From positions 1,054,001 through 1,118,000 of the forward strand of contig NZ_CP020474.1 of NCBI RefSeq assembly GCF_002080415.1: DNA of 64,000 nucleotides, in the 5' to 3' direction. Under the pieces are notes generated by a model. That model was not told the DNA's origin. It ran no database searches and worked only from the letters and a program-made list of their open reading frames with translations. Within the stretch, counting starts at the first letter, position 1. The number at the start of each line of letters is the position of its first letter. Shown piece by piece: positions 53,922 to 63,964 of this stretch. The stretch is from Roseovarius mucosus. GTDB lineage: Bacteria; Pseudomonadota; Alphaproteobacteria; Rhodobacterales; Rhodobacteraceae. Both the position numbers and the translations under genes were made by a program.

Positions 53922-55820
53922 ATGGACGGGTTCCTGTTTCAGGCCACGGTTTACCTTGCCGCCACTGTGATCGCCGTGCCGATTGCGGCGCGGTTGGGAT
54001 TTGGATCGGTGCTGGGCTATCTGGCTGCGGGCATTCTGATCGGGCCGGTTTTCGGGCTGGTGGGCGGGCATGAGACCGCAGAATTGCAGCATGTCGCCGA
54101 GTTTGGCGTGGTGATGATGCTGTTTCTCATTGGGCTGGAACTGGAACCCCGCGCGCTTTGGAATATGCGGCACCGCTTGCTGGGTCTGGGCGGATTGCAG
54201 ATCACCGTGACAACGCTGACGGTGATGGTGGCGGGGCTTTACCTTTTGGGGATGGGATGGAGCGTGGCCTTGGCGGTGGGGTTGATCTTTGCGCTCTCCT
54301 CCACGGCCATCGTTTTACAAACCCTGTCGGAAAAGGGGTTGATGCAGACGCAGGGCGGACGATCAGCCTTTTCCGTTCTGCTGACGCAGGATATTGCCGT
54401 TATCCCGATGCTGGCGTTTTTGCCGCTTTTGGCCCTGCCCAAGACGCCCGAGATGATCATGGGCGAGCTTTTGTCGCGCGGCGCGCCTGAGGCGGGGCAT
54501 GGCGCGAGCGGGCCGCATGAGGCGGCGCAAAGCTTCATCGCCTCTTTGCCCGGTTGGGGGGCGACACTGGTCACGATTGCGGCGGTGGCGTCGATTGTGC
54601 TGGCGGGGGTTTACCTGACCCGGCCGGTATTCCGCTTTATCCATGGCGCGCGGCTGCGCGAGATGTTCACGGCGATTGCCCTGTTGATCGTGGTGGGGAT
54701 TTCATTCCTGATGACGCTGGTTGGCCTCTCGCCTGCGTTGGGGGCGTTTCTGGCCGGTGTCGTGCTGGCCAATAGCGAATTCCGACATGAGTTGGAGAGC
54801 GATCTTGCCCCCTTCAAAGGGCTGCTGTTGGGGCTGTTCTTCATCACCGTGGGGGCGGGGATCAATTTTACGGTGCTTTTTGGTGCGCCGGTGTTGATCG
54901 TGGGATTGGCGCTTGCGGTGATCGTGACCAAAGGGGCAATCCTCTATGTGCTGGGGCGCATTTTTGCGCTGCGCGGGCGCGATCTTTGGCTTTTTACGCT
55001 GTCGCTGGCGCAGGCGGGCGAATTTGGCTTTGTTCTCGTGGCCTTTTCGGTGCAGCAGCATGTGCTGCCTGCCGGGTTAAGCGAGGTGATCCTGTTGGTG
55101 ATCGCGCTGACGATGCTGATCACGCCGCTTCTCTTCATTCTTTATGATGTCCTGTCGCGAAACCTGCGCGAGCGGGGCGAGGCACCGGAGGCCGATACGA
55201 TTGATCAGACCGGGCCGGTGATCATCGCGGGCATCGGGCGCTTTGGACAGGTGGTTAATCGGCTGGTGCGTTCAAGCGGGTTTGAAACCGTTGTGCTGGA
55301 TCACGACCTTTTGGCCATCGAGCGGATGCGGCGGTTTGGCGTGCGGGGGTTCTTTGGCGATCCGACGCGGCCTGACCTGTTGCATGCGGCGGGGTTGGCG
55401 CGGGCGCGGGTTTTGGTCGCGGCGCTGGATGATCCCGAAGCGACGGTGCGGCTTGTGAGCTTTGCCCGGCGCGAGCGCCCGGACCTGCATATCATCGCCC
55501 GCGCCTATGACCGCACGCATGTGTTCCGGCTGTATCAGGCGGGGGCCAATGACATCGTGCGCGAGATGTTTGACAGCTCGTTGCGCGCGGGGCGCTATGT
55601 GCTGGAAAACATGGGGCTGACGGAATTCGAGGCTGCGGAGCTGGAAAAGACATTTTACCAGCATGATCGCCAATCGGTGCGGGAATTGGCGGCGCTGTGG
55701 GACCCGGCGCGCCCGACCGTGGAAAATGACGCCTATATCACCCGCGCGCGAGAGCTGGAGGCGGAATTGCAGACCATGCTGCTGTCGCAACTGGAAGAGA
55801 CGGGCGGCCCGAAAGCGTGA
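53922..55820 (+). CDS. Monovalent cation:proton antiporter with TrkA_N domain (KefB type)
   Basis: CPA2-family antiporter, 632 residues. The N-terminal ten or more spans begin ATVYLAATVIAVPIAARLGFGSVLGYLAAGILIGPVFGLVGGH, with VMMLFLIGLELEPRALW in the family position. A cytoplasmic RCK (TrkA_N) domain follows at about 420-560 (PVIIAGIGRFGQVVNRLVRSSGFETVVLDHD), binding NAD(H) or similar. Related to glutathione-gated potassium efflux systems KefB/KefC and to Na+/H+ antiporters. It lies 27 bases after the large membrane protein. Ion preference cannot be told. Confidence 0.88.
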   Translation: MDGFLFQATVYLAATVIAVPIAARLGFGSVLGYLAAGILIGPVFGLVGGHETAELQHVAEFGVVMMLFLIGLELEPRALWNMRHRLLGLGGLQITVTTLTVMVAGLYLLGMGWSVALAVGLIFALSSTAIVLQTLSEKGLMQTQGGRSAFSVLLTQDIAVIPMLAFLPLLALPKTPEMIMGELLSRGAPEAGHGASGPHEAAQSFIASLPGWGATLVTIAAVASIVLAGVYLTRPVFRFIHGARLREMFTAIALLIVVGISFLMTLVGLSPALGAFLAGVVLANSEFRHELESDLAPFKGLLLGLFFITVGAGINFTVLFGAPVLIVGLALAVIVTKGAILYVLGRIFALRGRDLWLFTLSLAQAGEFGFVLVAFSVQQHVLPAGLSEVILLVIALTMLITPLLFILYDVLSRNLRERGEAPEADTIDQTGPVIIAGIGRFGQVVNRLVRSSGFETVVLDHDLLAIERMRRFGVRGFFGDPTRPDLLHAAGLARARVLVAALDDPEATVRLVSFARRERPDLHIIARAYDRTHVFRLYQAGANDIVREMFDSSLRAGRYVLENMGLTEFEAAELEKTFYQHDRQSVRELAALWDPARPTVENDAYITRARELEAELQTMLLSQLEETGGPKA

Positions 55821-55832
55821 GGCGCAGAACGT

Positions 55833-56921
55833 TCAGGTGCCGCCCTGTTCCTTGACCATGCCGGTCAGGCGCGGGCCGCCCCAACGGCGGGGGGCAAGGC
55901 CACCCACGCTTTCGTGCAGACGCTCGGATGGGTCATGCCCCACCACGCGCGGACCGCGCAGCACAAAGATCTTGCCCCAGCCCACCCATGTGCCGACGGA
56001 GGGCGCGTTTGCATCCTGCGGAAAGCGCGTGCGCCAGTCTTGGGGTAATGGCAGCGCGCAGCCCTCTAGCCGCTCGAGCATCCAGACCAGCGGGATATTG
56101 GCAAGGGGGCGCGCGGCGTGGATGCCGCAGAGTTGCCCACCCACATCCGAATGACAGCCCCGAAACCAGACCTGTTCGACATGGCCGCCAAAATTGGGCG
56201 GACAATCCCAGAGGACGGGCGCATAGGCCTTGCGTGTCTCGTCGAGGGCCAGCGCGTGAAAGCCATTCCGCGTGGTGCGCCCGAGGTGATGATTGTGAAA
56301 GCCATGCGCGTCGGCGCGATAGCGCCACAGGATCGGGATGCGCAGGCCCAGCGCCTTGACCGTATCCCAGACGCCGATCATCTCGACATGGGTGTCGCCG
56401 TAGCAATGGGCGCGGGCAAAGGCCTGTGCGGCGCGGCCCGACGGCGTGCAGCGGTAATGGCGAAAGGCCTGATGCACATTGCGTTCGGTCGCCTCTTCGG
56501 CGCGCAAAAGGCCGATGCGGTCGATCACCCCCGCCAGCGAGCGCACCGCATAGGCCCCGCGCGAATAGCCCATCAGGAATATCCGGTCGCCGGGCCGGTA
56601 GCGATTGGCGAGATAGCCATAGGCGCGGCGAATTTGGCGATTGATACCGCGCCCCATGACGATATCGCCGGTTGCGCGCCAGTCGCGCCACTGAATCCCC
56701 GCCTCGTAATAGAGCGAGAGATTGGCCCCAGACACCTCGCGCAGCAATTTATAGGTGAGGCCAGCGTTGGTTTCATAGCCCGGTGTCAGGCTCGACATGG
56801 TGCCATCGAGGATCAGCACATGATTGACCGGGCCGCGCCGGTGGCCAAAGGCCGGATGCCCCGCGCTTGGCCCCGGTCGCAGCCAATCCAGAATGCTTTT
56901 GGTCCATCCCCGCCATGACAT
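55833..56921 (-). CDS. DUF2235 alpha/beta-hydrolase domain protein
   Basis: A 362-residue protein with a DUF2235 hydrolase domain. The strand NHVLILDGTMSSL starts near residue 30, and the nucleophile elbow is FLMGYSRGAYAVRSLAGVIDRIGL with GYSRG. A following Asp/His pair is in GVWDTVKALG and WFRGCHSDVGGQL, consistent with a Ser-Asp-His triad. This domain occurs in Tle1-type phospholipase effectors of type VI secretion and in stand-alone proteins. No T6SS genes are near. It converges with the antiporter gene (12-base gap). Substrate unknown. Confidence 0.82.
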   Translation of the reverse strand: MSWRGWTKSILDWLRPGPSAGHPAFGHRRGPVNHVLILDGTMSSLTPGYETNAGLTYKLLREVSGANLSLYYEAGIQWRDWRATGDIVMGRGINRQIRRAYGYLANRYRPGDRIFLMGYSRGAYAVRSLAGVIDRIGLLRAEEATERNVHQAFRHYRCTPSGRAAQAFARAHCYGDTHVEMIGVWDTVKALGLRIPILWRYRADAHGFHNHHLGRTTRNGFHALALDETRKAYAPVLWDCPPNFGGHVEQVWFRGCHSDVGGQLCGIHAARPLANIPLVWMLERLEGCALPLPQDWRTRFPQDANAPSVGTWVGWGKIFVLRGPRVVGHDPSERLHESVGGLAPRRWGGPRLTGMVKEQGGT

Positions 56922-57039
56922 GACGCACCGCCTTTGCCGCCCGAAAGCGCGCCCATTGCATCACGGGCGCGACCGGGCCTTGGGGTAAGTTTGCGCAGAA
57001 ATCCGTTGCGATTCCATGAAATTCGGCGTGAGCCGCGCG

Positions 57040-58170
57040 TTACAGATGCGCCACGGTCACAACGTCGCGCAGGCCGTAGCCGTTGAAATCGGTACTGAGG
57101 CAGCGGGTATAGGCGCCCATGCCTGCGATGAGCAGATAATCGCCCTCGGCCAGATCACCGGGCAGGGGCAAGGGATCGGGCAGCCGGTCAATGCTGTCGC
57201 AGGTGGGGCCAAAGACCACGCGCGGGTGCGGCGCGCCGGTGCGCGGCGTGCCGTCGGGGGCCAGAACGGTGATCCGGTCGGGCGCGCCGATGTCGCGGAT
57301 TTCGGTGAGGCCGCCGTAGACGCCATCGTTGACGAAAATCGCGCCGGTCTCGCGCAGCGCCTTGACGCGCACGGCAAGGCTGAACGCCTCGGCCACCATG
57401 GCGCGGCCCGGTTCGCACACCAGCGCCGGGGCATCCGCGCCAAAGACGCGGGCGACCTCGGCCCCGATATGGGTGAAGATTGCGCCAAGGTTCGGCATGG
57501 TCCCGGTGCGATGCGACGCAAAGCCGCCGCCCACATTGAGCCGCGCGAGACGCACGCCAGCGCTGCGCGCCACCTCGGCCACAACGCCGATATAAGCGCC
57601 CCATGCGACCGGGTCGGCGCATTGCGTGCCGGGATGAAAGGTCATTGACGGGGTAAAGCCACGGTCTGCGACCACGCGCAGCAACTCTGCCGCGCGCTCT
57701 GGCCCGACGCCGAACTTGGCCCCGAAATCATAGGCAGCCCCCCGCACCGGCAGGGCAAGCCGCACGGTGATTTCGGCATCCGGTGCAATCCGCCCCGTCA
57801 GCTTGTCCAATTCGCGCATGTCGTCGATGGAATAGGACCGCGCGCCCATGTGCGCCGCGACCTCGATCTCGGGGACAGAGCGCACGGGGTTGTTGTAATG
57901 CAGCACGGCAGCCGGGCAAACGCTGCGCACGGCGCGCATTTCCTCGGGGCTGGCCACGTCAAAGGCGGTGATGCCCGCCGCCACCAGATTGGCCAGCACC
58001 TCGGCCCCCGGATTGGCCTTGACCGCATAGGTCACAAGGCCCGGAAACCCGGCCTGAAAGGCCTGTGCGGTGGCTTGCAATTGGTCGGGCGAGAAATAGA
58101 GCAACGCCGCATCGGGGGTTTGGCGCATCAGATGCGCGCGCGGATCGGACCAAGGGGCGGCGTTTTTCAT
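57040..58170 (-). CDS. Type III PLP decarboxylase (ornithine/lysine/diaminopimelate-like)
   Basis: Fold-type III PLP enzyme, 376 residues. The PLP Lys is in TYAVKANPGAEVLANLVAAG (about 49-56); substrate/dimer elements are TFHPGTQC, LNVGGGFASHRTGTMP, CEPGRAMVAEAF (PLP-phosphate loop) and FGPTCDSIDRLPDPLPLPGDL, where CDS is the ODC-type active-site Cys. The end GMGAYTRCLSTDFNGYGL is typical of eukaryotic-like ornithine decarboxylase found in alphaproteobacteria. ATG 58170 is preferred over 58176 because GAGG lies seven bases upstream. It is divergent from an Lrp regulator, likely its controller. Confidence 0.88.
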   Translation of the reverse strand: MKNAAPWSDPRAHLMRQTPDAALLYFSPDQLQATAQAFQAGFPGLVTYAVKANPGAEVLANLVAAGITAFDVASPEEMRAVRSVCPAAVLHYNNPVRSVPEIEVAAHMGARSYSIDDMRELDKLTGRIAPDAEITVRLALPVRGAAYDFGAKFGVGPERAAELLRVVADRGFTPSMTFHPGTQCADPVAWGAYIGVVAEVARSAGVRLARLNVGGGFASHRTGTMPNLGAIFTHIGAEVARVFGADAPALVCEPGRAMVAEAFSLAVRVKALRETGAIFVNDGVYGGLTEIRDIGAPDRITVLAPDGTPRTGAPHPRVVFGPTCDSIDRLPDPLPLPGDLAEGDYLLIAGMGAYTRCLSTDFNGYGLRDVVTVAHL

Positions 58171-58213
58171 GGGCATACCTCAATCTGCTGCGTGTTTTCT
58201 TTGAGTGTGCTGC

Positions 58214-58300
58214 GAAATCTCGTCGATTCAGGGCGGCGTTTCGTATAGATTGCAGGAAATTTTCGTCGTATTGACGGAGGCACAATGCAAACCGACGAAA
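58214..58300. promoter_or_regulatory. Repeat-rich divergent promoter of decarboxylase and Lrp genes
   Basis: GAAATCTCGTCG (58214-58225) and GAAATTTTCGTCG (58256-58268) form an imperfect direct repeat. TTTCGTCG (58261-58268) also has its reverse complement CGACGAAA (58293-58300) inside the start of the Lrp gene. This is consistent with Lrp-type operators. Confidence 0.45.
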
Positions 58301-58719
58301 CTGATCGCGCGCTGATCGCGCTCTTGCAGGAAAACGCCCGCCTGCCGGTGGCGACATTGGCGCGCCGTCTGGGTCTGGCGCGGACCACGGTGCAGGCGCG
58401 GCTGGAGCGCTTGGAAAACGCCGGGATCATTACGGGCTATAGCGTGCGGCTGAGCCAGAGCGCCCGCCCTGCCCTGCGCGCCACCGCGCTTGTCAGTATC
58501 GAGCCGCGCTCTGGCCCTGCGGTGTTGGCGCGGCTCAAATCCTTGCCGCAGGTGCGGCGGGTGCATACCACCTCGGGGCGGTTCGACCTTATTGTGACGC
58601 TGGAGGCCGAGACCACCGAGGCGCTGGATGAAACGCTGGACCGGATCGGCGAGGCCAAGGGCGTGCGCGGATCAGAGAGCCTTATTCACCTGAGCACGAA
58701 ACTTGACCGGGGCGCGTGA
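58285..58719 (+). CDS. Lrp/AsnC-family transcriptional regulator
   Basis: A 144-residue regulator. N-terminal helix-turn-helix: [54 protein letters not shown]-terminal RAM domain: [63 protein letters not shown]. The RAM domain usually binds an amino acid; a product or substrate of the divergent decarboxylase is a reasonable guess. GGAGG precedes the ATG by about five bases. It is followed by valS after 134 bases. Confidence 0.92.
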   Translation: MQTDETDRALIALLQENARLPVATLARRLGLARTTVQARLERLENAGIITGYSVRLSQSARPALRATALVSIEPRSGPAVLARLKSLPQVRRVHTTSGRFDLIVTLEAETTEALDETLDRIGEAKGVRGSESLIHLSTKLDRGA

Positions 58720-58853
58720 GGCGCGGCCGGGATTTGCGTATTTGCGGAACGGTGAAACCGGGGGCGGGTCGATTTTCCCGCACCGCGCCTTTTCCTTTGC
58801 CGTCACATTCGCTAGAGCAGGGCAAACCCTCGATTTTGCAGGATCACGACGTC

Positions 58854-61800
58854 ATGGCGATGGAAAAGACATTCAATGCGGCCGAGGCCGAGACGCGGCT
58901 TTATCAGGCGTGGGAGGATGCGGGCGCGTTCCGGGCTGGGGCCAATGCCGCGCCGGGGGCCGAAACATTCAGCATCATGATTCCGCCGCCCAATGTGACG
59001 GGCAGCTTGCACATGGGCCATGCGTTCAACAACACCTTGCAGGATATTCTGATCCGCTGGCACCGGATGCGGGGCCATGACACGCTATGGCAACCGGGGC
59101 AGGATCACGCAGGGATTGCCACGCAGATGGTGGTCGAGCGCAAGCTGGCCGCCGAGGGCGCACCCACGCGGCGCGAGATGGGGCGTGAGGAGTTTCTCAA
59201 GAAGGTCTGGGAGTGGAAGACGCAATCGGGCGGCACGATCATCAATCAGTTAAAGCGGTTGGGTGCCTCCTGCGATTGGTCGCGCAATGCCTTTACCATG
59301 TCGGGCGCGCCGGGCGCGCCTGCGGGCGAAGAGGGCAATTTCCATGACGCGGTGATCAAGGTCTTTGTCGATATGTACAACAAGGGTCTGATCTATCGCG
59401 GCAAGCGGCTGGTCAATTGGGACCCGCATTTCGAGACGGCGATTTCCGATCTGGAGGTCGAGAATATCGAGGTGGCGGGCCATATGTGGCATTTCAAATA
59501 TCCGCTCGCGGGTGGGCAGACTTATGAGTATGTCGAAAAGGACGCCGACGGCAATGTGACCCTGCGCGAGACGCGCGATTACATTTCCATCGCCACGACG
59601 CGGCCCGAAACCATGCTGGGCGATGGGGCGGTGGCGGTGCATCCGTCGGATGCGCGCTATGCGCCCATCGTCGGCATGCTTTGCGAAATTCCGGTGGGGC
59701 CCAAGGAACATCGCCGCCTCATTCCGATCATCACGGATGAGTATCCCGACCCCAATTTCGGCTCGGGTGCGGTCAAGATCACCGGCGCGCATGATTTCAA
59801 CGATTATGGCGTGGCCAGCCGCAATGGCATCCCGATGTATCGCCTGATGGACACGCGCGCGCAGATGCGGGCCGATGGCGCGCCCTATGCCGAGTGCGCG
59901 GCGCGCGCGCAGGAGATTGCAGAAGGGGCTGCATTTACGGCCGAAGAGATTGATACGCTCAACCTCATCCCCAACCATCTGCGTGGGCTGGACCGGTTCG
60001 AGGCACGCAAGCGTGTCGTCGAGGAGATCACGGCCGAAGGGCTGGCGGTGATGGTGCCTGCTTCATCCTCGGGCACGACCCGAGGATCTCAGGAGGCGGA
60101 AGATCCTCGGGGCGAGCCCGAGGATGACGGGGGTTTGGTCCCCTTTGTCGAGGCCAAGCCGATCATGCAGCCCTTTGGCGACCGCTCCAAGGTGGTGATC
60201 GAGCCGATGCTGACCGATCAGTGGTTTGTCGATACCGCCAAGATCGTGGGCCCCGCGCTGGATGCCGTGCGCTCGGGCGAGGTGACGATTCTGCCGGAGA
60301 GTGATCGCAAGGTCTATTTCCATTGGCTGGAGAATATCGAGCCTTGGTGCATCTCGCGGCAACTCTGGTGGGGGCATCAGATTCCGGTGTGGTATGGTTT
60401 TGACCTGAGCGCGCCGGAGTTCCACGATGACGAGGGTGATGGCACGCTTGATCTGGTAGAGATGCTGCGGCTGTTGAATGAGGGGCATTTGGGGCCGCTG
60501 ATGGAATGCGGGGCCGATTTCGAGGGAGTTACGGCAGCGTTTCACGACCGTCTGGCAAATCTGCCGGTGCCGCTGGCGTCGATGCAGGTGGTCGAGGTCG
60601 AGAGCCGCGAGGCCGCCTTGCACCGTTTGGCGAGTGCGCTGGCCGATTACACCGCCACCCAAGACCCGACCCATCTGGTCTATCCGGTCTGGCGTGATCC
60701 CGACGTTCTCGACACGTGGTTTTCCTCTGGCCTCTGGCCCATCGGCACGCTGGGCTGGCCCGAGGATACGGCGGAATTGCAGAAATACTTCCCCACTTCG
60801 GTTCTGATCACCGGGTTTGACATCATCTTTTTCTGGGTCGCCCGGATGATGATGATGCAATATGCCGTGGTCGGGCAAAAGCCGTTTGCCCATGTCTATG
60901 TCCATGCTCTCGTGCGCGACGAGAAGGGCAAGAAAATGTCCAAGAGCCTTGGCAATGTGCTCGATCCGCTCGACCTGATCGAGGATTATGGCACCGATGC
61001 CGTGCGGTTCACGCTGACGTCGATGGCGGCCATGGGGCGCGATCTGAAGCTCAGCAAAGAGCGCATCGCGGGCTATCGCAATTTCACCACGAAACTGTGG
61101 AATGCCGCGCGCTTTGCCGAGATGAATGGCGCCGTGGGCAGCGCGGGCACGGTGCCCGCCCCCACCGCGACGGTCAACAAATGGATCATCGGCGAGACCG
61201 CAAAGACGCGTGCCGCCGTCGATGAGGCGCTGGAAAACTTCCGCTTCAACGATGCCGCCAACGCGCTTTATGCCTTTGTCTGGGGCACGGTCTGTGACTG
61301 GTATGTCGAGTTTTCCAAGCCGCTTTTGCTGGATGGCGATGCCGCGACCAAGGCGGAAACACAGGCGACGATGGCGTGGGTCATTGACCAATGTCTGATC
61401 CTTTTGCACCCGATCATGCCCTTTGTGACCGAGGAGCTGTGGGGCACGCTGGGCACGCGCGCGAAGATGCTGGTGCATGGCGATTGGCCGACCTATGGGG
61501 CCGAGTTGATCGACGCCGAGGCGGACCGCGAGATGAATTGGGTGATTGCCCTGATCGAGCAAATCCGTTCGGCGCGCGCGCAGATGCATGTGCCTGCGGG
61601 GCTTTATGTGCCGCTCTTGGTGACAGAGTTGAACGAGGCCGGGCGCGCGGCCTGGGCGCGCAATGAGGTGATGATCAAGCGTCTGGCGCGGGTTGAGAGC
61701 CTGAGCGATGTGGATGGCTTCCCCAAGGGCTGTGTCACCGTGGCGGTAGAGGGCGGCAGCTTTGGCCTGCCATTGGCCGATATCATTGACGTGGCCGAGG

Positions 61801-61997
61801 AAAAGGCGCGGCTGGAAAAGACGCTGGCCAAGCTGGAAAAGGAATTGGGCGGGCTGCGCGGGCGGCTGAACAACCCCAATTTCGTGGCCTCTGCCCCCGA
61901 AGAGGTGGTGGAAGAGGCGCGCGAGAACCTGGCCCTGCGCGAGGAAGAGGACAGCAAACTGCGCGCAGCCTTGGCGCGGTTGGCAGAACTGGGCTGA
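58854..61997 (+). CDS. valS: Valyl-tRNA synthetase
   Basis: Class I aminoacyl-tRNA synthetase charging tRNA-Val; 1047 residues. HIGH motif as HMGH in [17 protein letters not shown], editing domain in the middle, KMSKS as [15 protein letters not shown], anticodon-binding domain and C-terminal coiled coil ([19 protein letters not shown]). ATG 58854 is chosen over an upstream in-frame start lying in the Lrp tail. Residues about 404-427 (translated from 60063-60127) do not look like ValS and come from a double palindromic repeat. The insertion is in frame, between the editing domain and [16 protein letters not shown], and the gene remains intact. Confidence 0.96.
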   Translation: MAMEKTFNAAEAETRLYQAWEDAGAFRAGANAAPGAETFSIMIPPPNVTGSLHMGHAFNNTLQDILIRWHRMRGHDTLWQPGQDHAGIATQMVVERKLAAEGAPTRREMGREEFLKKVWEWKTQSGGTIINQLKRLGASCDWSRNAFTMSGAPGAPAGEEGNFHDAVIKVFVDMYNKGLIYRGKRLVNWDPHFETAISDLEVENIEVAGHMWHFKYPLAGGQTYEYVEKDADGNVTLRETRDYISIATTRPETMLGDGAVAVHPSDARYAPIVGMLCEIPVGPKEHRRLIPIITDEYPDPNFGSGAVKITGAHDFNDYGVASRNGIPMYRLMDTRAQMRADGAPYAECAARAQEIAEGAAFTAEEIDTLNLIPNHLRGLDRFEARKRVVEEITAEGLAVMVPASSSGTTRGSQEAEDPRGEPEDDGGLVPFVEAKPIMQPFGDRSKVVIEPMLTDQWFVDTAKIVGPALDAVRSGEVTILPESDRKVYFHWLENIEPWCISRQLWWGHQIPVWYGFDLSAPEFHDDEGDGTLDLVEMLRLLNEGHLGPLMECGADFEGVTAAFHDRLANLPVPLASMQVVEVESREAALHRLASALADYTATQDPTHLVYPVWRDPDVLDTWFSSGLWPIGTLGWPEDTAELQKYFPTSVLITGFDIIFFWVARMMMMQYAVVGQKPFAHVYVHALVRDEKGKKMSKSLGNVLDPLDLIEDYGTDAVRFTLTSMAAMGRDLKLSKERIAGYRNFTTKLWNAARFAEMNGAVGSAGTVPAPTATVNKWIIGETAKTRAAVDEALENFRFNDAANALYAFVWGTVCDWYVEFSKPLLLDGDAATKAETQATMAWVIDQCLILLHPIMPFVTEELWGTLGTRAKMLVHGDWPTYGAELIDAEADREMNWVIALIEQIRSARAQMHVPAGLYVPLLVTELNEAGRAAWARNEVMIKRLARVESLSDVDGFPKGCVTVAVEGGSFGLPLADIIDVAEEKARLEKTLAKLEKELGGLRGRLNNPNFVASAPEEVVEEARENLALREEEDSKLRAALARLAELG
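60063..60127. repeat. Double palindromic repeat inside valS
   Basis: Two hairpins in tandem: ATCCTCGGG-CACGA-CCCGAGGAT (60065-60087) and ATCCTCGGG-GCGAG-CCCGAGGAT (60103-60125), separated by a 15-base spacer. The outer arms TCATCCTCGGG and CCCGAGGATGA are also complementary. It is translated in frame as a Ser/Gly/Asp/Glu/Arg-rich loop and disturbs neither frame nor flanking motifs. The architecture resembles alphaproteobacterial intergenic palindromes. Confidence 0.85.
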
Positions 61998-62448
61998 GCC
62001 CCTCACTTGCCGCGTGCTTGAGACTGCGGCCCGAAGGCCGCAGTTTCTAACGCGCTAGGCGCGACCTGCAAGAATGTCCGGCGCGGGCTCGCGACCTGTC
62101 GGGTATGGGGGCGGCCCAGCGCAAAGGCGCGCCGCGCTGTCGAGAGATCACTCAAAGTATCTTTGGAGACCATGCAAAGCCCGCAGGCTAGGTGCATACT
62201 GAAGTTGTGCAAGACGTTGCCACACACGCGCGAGGCCAAATCCAAATGCGTAAGTCGCTGAAAATCGTCTACGAATACAGAGGCAGCCGTGCCAGTCTGA
62301 CGGATGGCGGTCTCTTGAATTCCAGTCTCATCGACGCGCGTTCCGGGGGCTGTCGCCCCTGTCGGGCATGTCGATCACCTTCGATACCTCTGCGACGGTC
62401 TCTCACAGCCTAACTTCATTTCCACCTCACTTGGTAAAGGGCACACCC
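61998..62448. other. Gap of about 450 bases without a supported gene
   Basis: After the valS terminator there is no protein-like open frame with a ribosome-binding site. Short frames on the plus strand (for example 62192-62413) have Arg/Ser/Cys-rich composition unlike the neighbours. Nothing else was recognised. Confidence 0.5.
62023..62044 (+). terminator. Intrinsic terminator of valS
   Basis: Nine-base stem ACTGCGGCC and GGCCGCAGT with a CGAA loop (62023-62044), followed by TTCTAA. It lies 25 bases past the stop. Confidence 0.7.
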
Positions 62449-62784
62449 ATGGAAACTCTGTCTGGACATACGCCGATCAAGGACCCTGCTGTTGGACCCA
62501 ACCTTCTCGCGCTGGCGCGGGAGCGTCGCGTTGCCGCAGTCGACGGCCATCCGCGGCTGGCTTATGTCGCGCGGTTGCGCGACCATATGGGGCTTCAGCA
62601 TGAGATCGCCTTTGCGACCTCAACAGAGTTCGAAACCGTCGAGAAGAACACGCGAGAGAACGGTCTTTGCGACAAGATCGTAGTGCTGGACATGAATGTG
62701 CGCGCGATCAAGCCGCGCCCTTTGGTGTTGTCGCCCTGCCAGCGTATCAAGGCGTATCACGCGCTGGCAATCGCGGCGGAATAA
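62449..62784 (+). CDS. Small hypothetical protein
   Basis: A 111-residue protein not assigned to a family. ATG 62449 follows AAGGGC at a plausible distance; the in-frame upstream start at 62368 would add residues that look non-coding. It begins METLSGHTPIKDPAVGPNLLALARERRVAAVDGHPRLAYVARLRDHMGLQHEIAFATSTEFETVEK and ends LVLSPCQRIKAYHALAIAAE. No signal, no membrane span. I recall similar short proteins in Rhodobacterales but cannot name a role. It converges with ribD, 85 bases away. Confidence 0.55.
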   Translation: METLSGHTPIKDPAVGPNLLALARERRVAAVDGHPRLAYVARLRDHMGLQHEIAFATSTEFETVEKNTRENGLCDKIVVLDMNVRAIKPRPLVLSPCQRIKAYHALAIAAE

Positions 62785-62869
62785 GGCACGCGAGCGCGCG
62801 CCGTCGAAGGACGGCGTGCGGTGGCAAACCCTGTCAGATCAAACACCGGGTGGGGTGCGTGGCTTGGCG

Positions 62870-63964
62870 TCAGGCGCGGGACCAGCGGTGCATCACATCG
62901 CCGCCCAACGCGCGGGTTTCTACCAGCCGGTAGCGCGGGGCCTCGTCCAGCCGCGCGAGGCCCAGAGCGCCGACGCCCGGCAGACCTTCGGCCCCGATGG
63001 CAAAGCCTGCGGTAAAGCCCACCAACTCATCCACCAGCCCTGCCGACAGGAGCGATGCCGCGAGCGCCCCGCCACCTTCGCAGAAGACCCGCGTCAGCCC
63101 TTCGGCCCCGAGCGCATGGAGCACCGAGGCTGGATCGACCTGGCCTTGTGTCACCTCGCAGGGCAAGAGCAGTGCGCCAATGCCCTGCCAAGCCTTGACC
63201 AGCGCCGGATCGACATGTGGCCCGTGGCAGAGCCAGAGCGGCACATCGCGCGCTGTGCGGGCGAGATTGCTGAGGAGCGGCAGATCAAGGCGGCGCGAGA
63301 CCACGACCCGCACCGGTTGGCGGCGCGCGCCCATGTCACGCACGGTGAGTTGCGGATCATCTGCCCGCGCGGTCCCTGCCCCCACCATCACCGCGTCATG
63401 GCGGGCGCGCAGGCCGTGGACCACGCGCCGCGCCTCTGGACCGGTGATCCATTGGCTGTGTCCGGTCGCGGTGGCGATGCGGCCATCAAAGCTCGAGGCG
63501 AGTTTGAGCGTCACAAGGGGCCGCCCGATTTCGTTGCGCATGAGGAACCCGGCCAGATCACGCCCGGCCTGTTCTGCCATGACGCCGGTGCGCACCTCGA
63601 TGCCCGCCGCGCGCAGCATGGCAAAGCCCCGGCCGGCGACGCGCGGGTCATTGTCGTCAAACGGGGCCACGACCCGCGCAATGCCCGCCGCAATAAGTGC
63701 CTCGGCGCAGGGTGGGGTTTGGCCGTGATGGGCGCAAGGTTCGAGCGAGACATAGGCCGTGGCCCCGCGCGCCAGTTCCCCCGCCTGTGCCAGCGCCTGA
63801 GGTTCGGCATGGGGCCGCCCGCCCGGCGAGGTCCAGCCACGCCCGACGATGCGCCCGCCCTGCACGATGACGCAACCCACGGCGGGGTTGGGCGCGCATT
63901 GGCCCATCCCCCGCCGCCCCAGCGACAGGGCCAGCGCCATAAAGCGGGCGTCGGCGCCGGTCAC
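62870..63964 (-). CDS. ribD: Bifunctional riboflavin biosynthesis protein RibD
   Basis: Deaminates then reduces the GTP-derived pyrimidine in riboflavin synthesis; 364 residues. The N-terminal deaminase has the zinc triad: His and Glu in GRPHAEPQAL, and PCAHHGQTPPC. The C-terminal reductase domain contains LKLASSFDGRIATATGHSQWITGPEARR and RVFCEGGGALAASLLSAGLVDEL. The start is GTG 63964, overlapping the stop of an upstream gene as GTGA (TGA 63961-63963), so it is translationally coupled. Confidence 0.95.
   Translation of the reverse strand: MTGADARFMALALSLGRRGMGQCAPNPAVGCVIVQGGRIVGRGWTSPGGRPHAEPQALAQAGELARGATAYVSLEPCAHHGQTPPCAEALIAAGIARVVAPFDDNDPRVAGRGFAMLRAAGIEVRTGVMAEQAGRDLAGFLMRNEIGRPLVTLKLASSFDGRIATATGHSQWITGPEARRVVHGLRARHDAVMVGAGTARADDPQLTVRDMGARRQPVRVVVSRRLDLPLLSNLARTARDVPLWLCHGPHVDPALVKAWQGIGALLLPCEVTQGQVDPASVLHALGAEGLTRVFCEGGGALAASLLSAGLVDELVGFTAGFAIGAEGLPGVGALGLARLDEAPRYRLVETRALGGDVMHRWSRA

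Noticed and set aside
56500..56921. Type VI secretion effector module around the DUF2235 gene
   Set aside because: No VgrG, PAAR, adaptor or immunity-type gene is adjacent; a stand-alone hydrolase is the simpler reading.
60063..62006. Minus-strand frame (647 codons) opposite valS
   Set aside because: Antisense reading of valS with Arg/His/Gln-rich composition, no recognisable motif.
62192..62413. Short plus-strand frame in the gap after valS
   Set aside because: Arg/Ser/Cys-rich translation, no clear ribosome site, no known motif.
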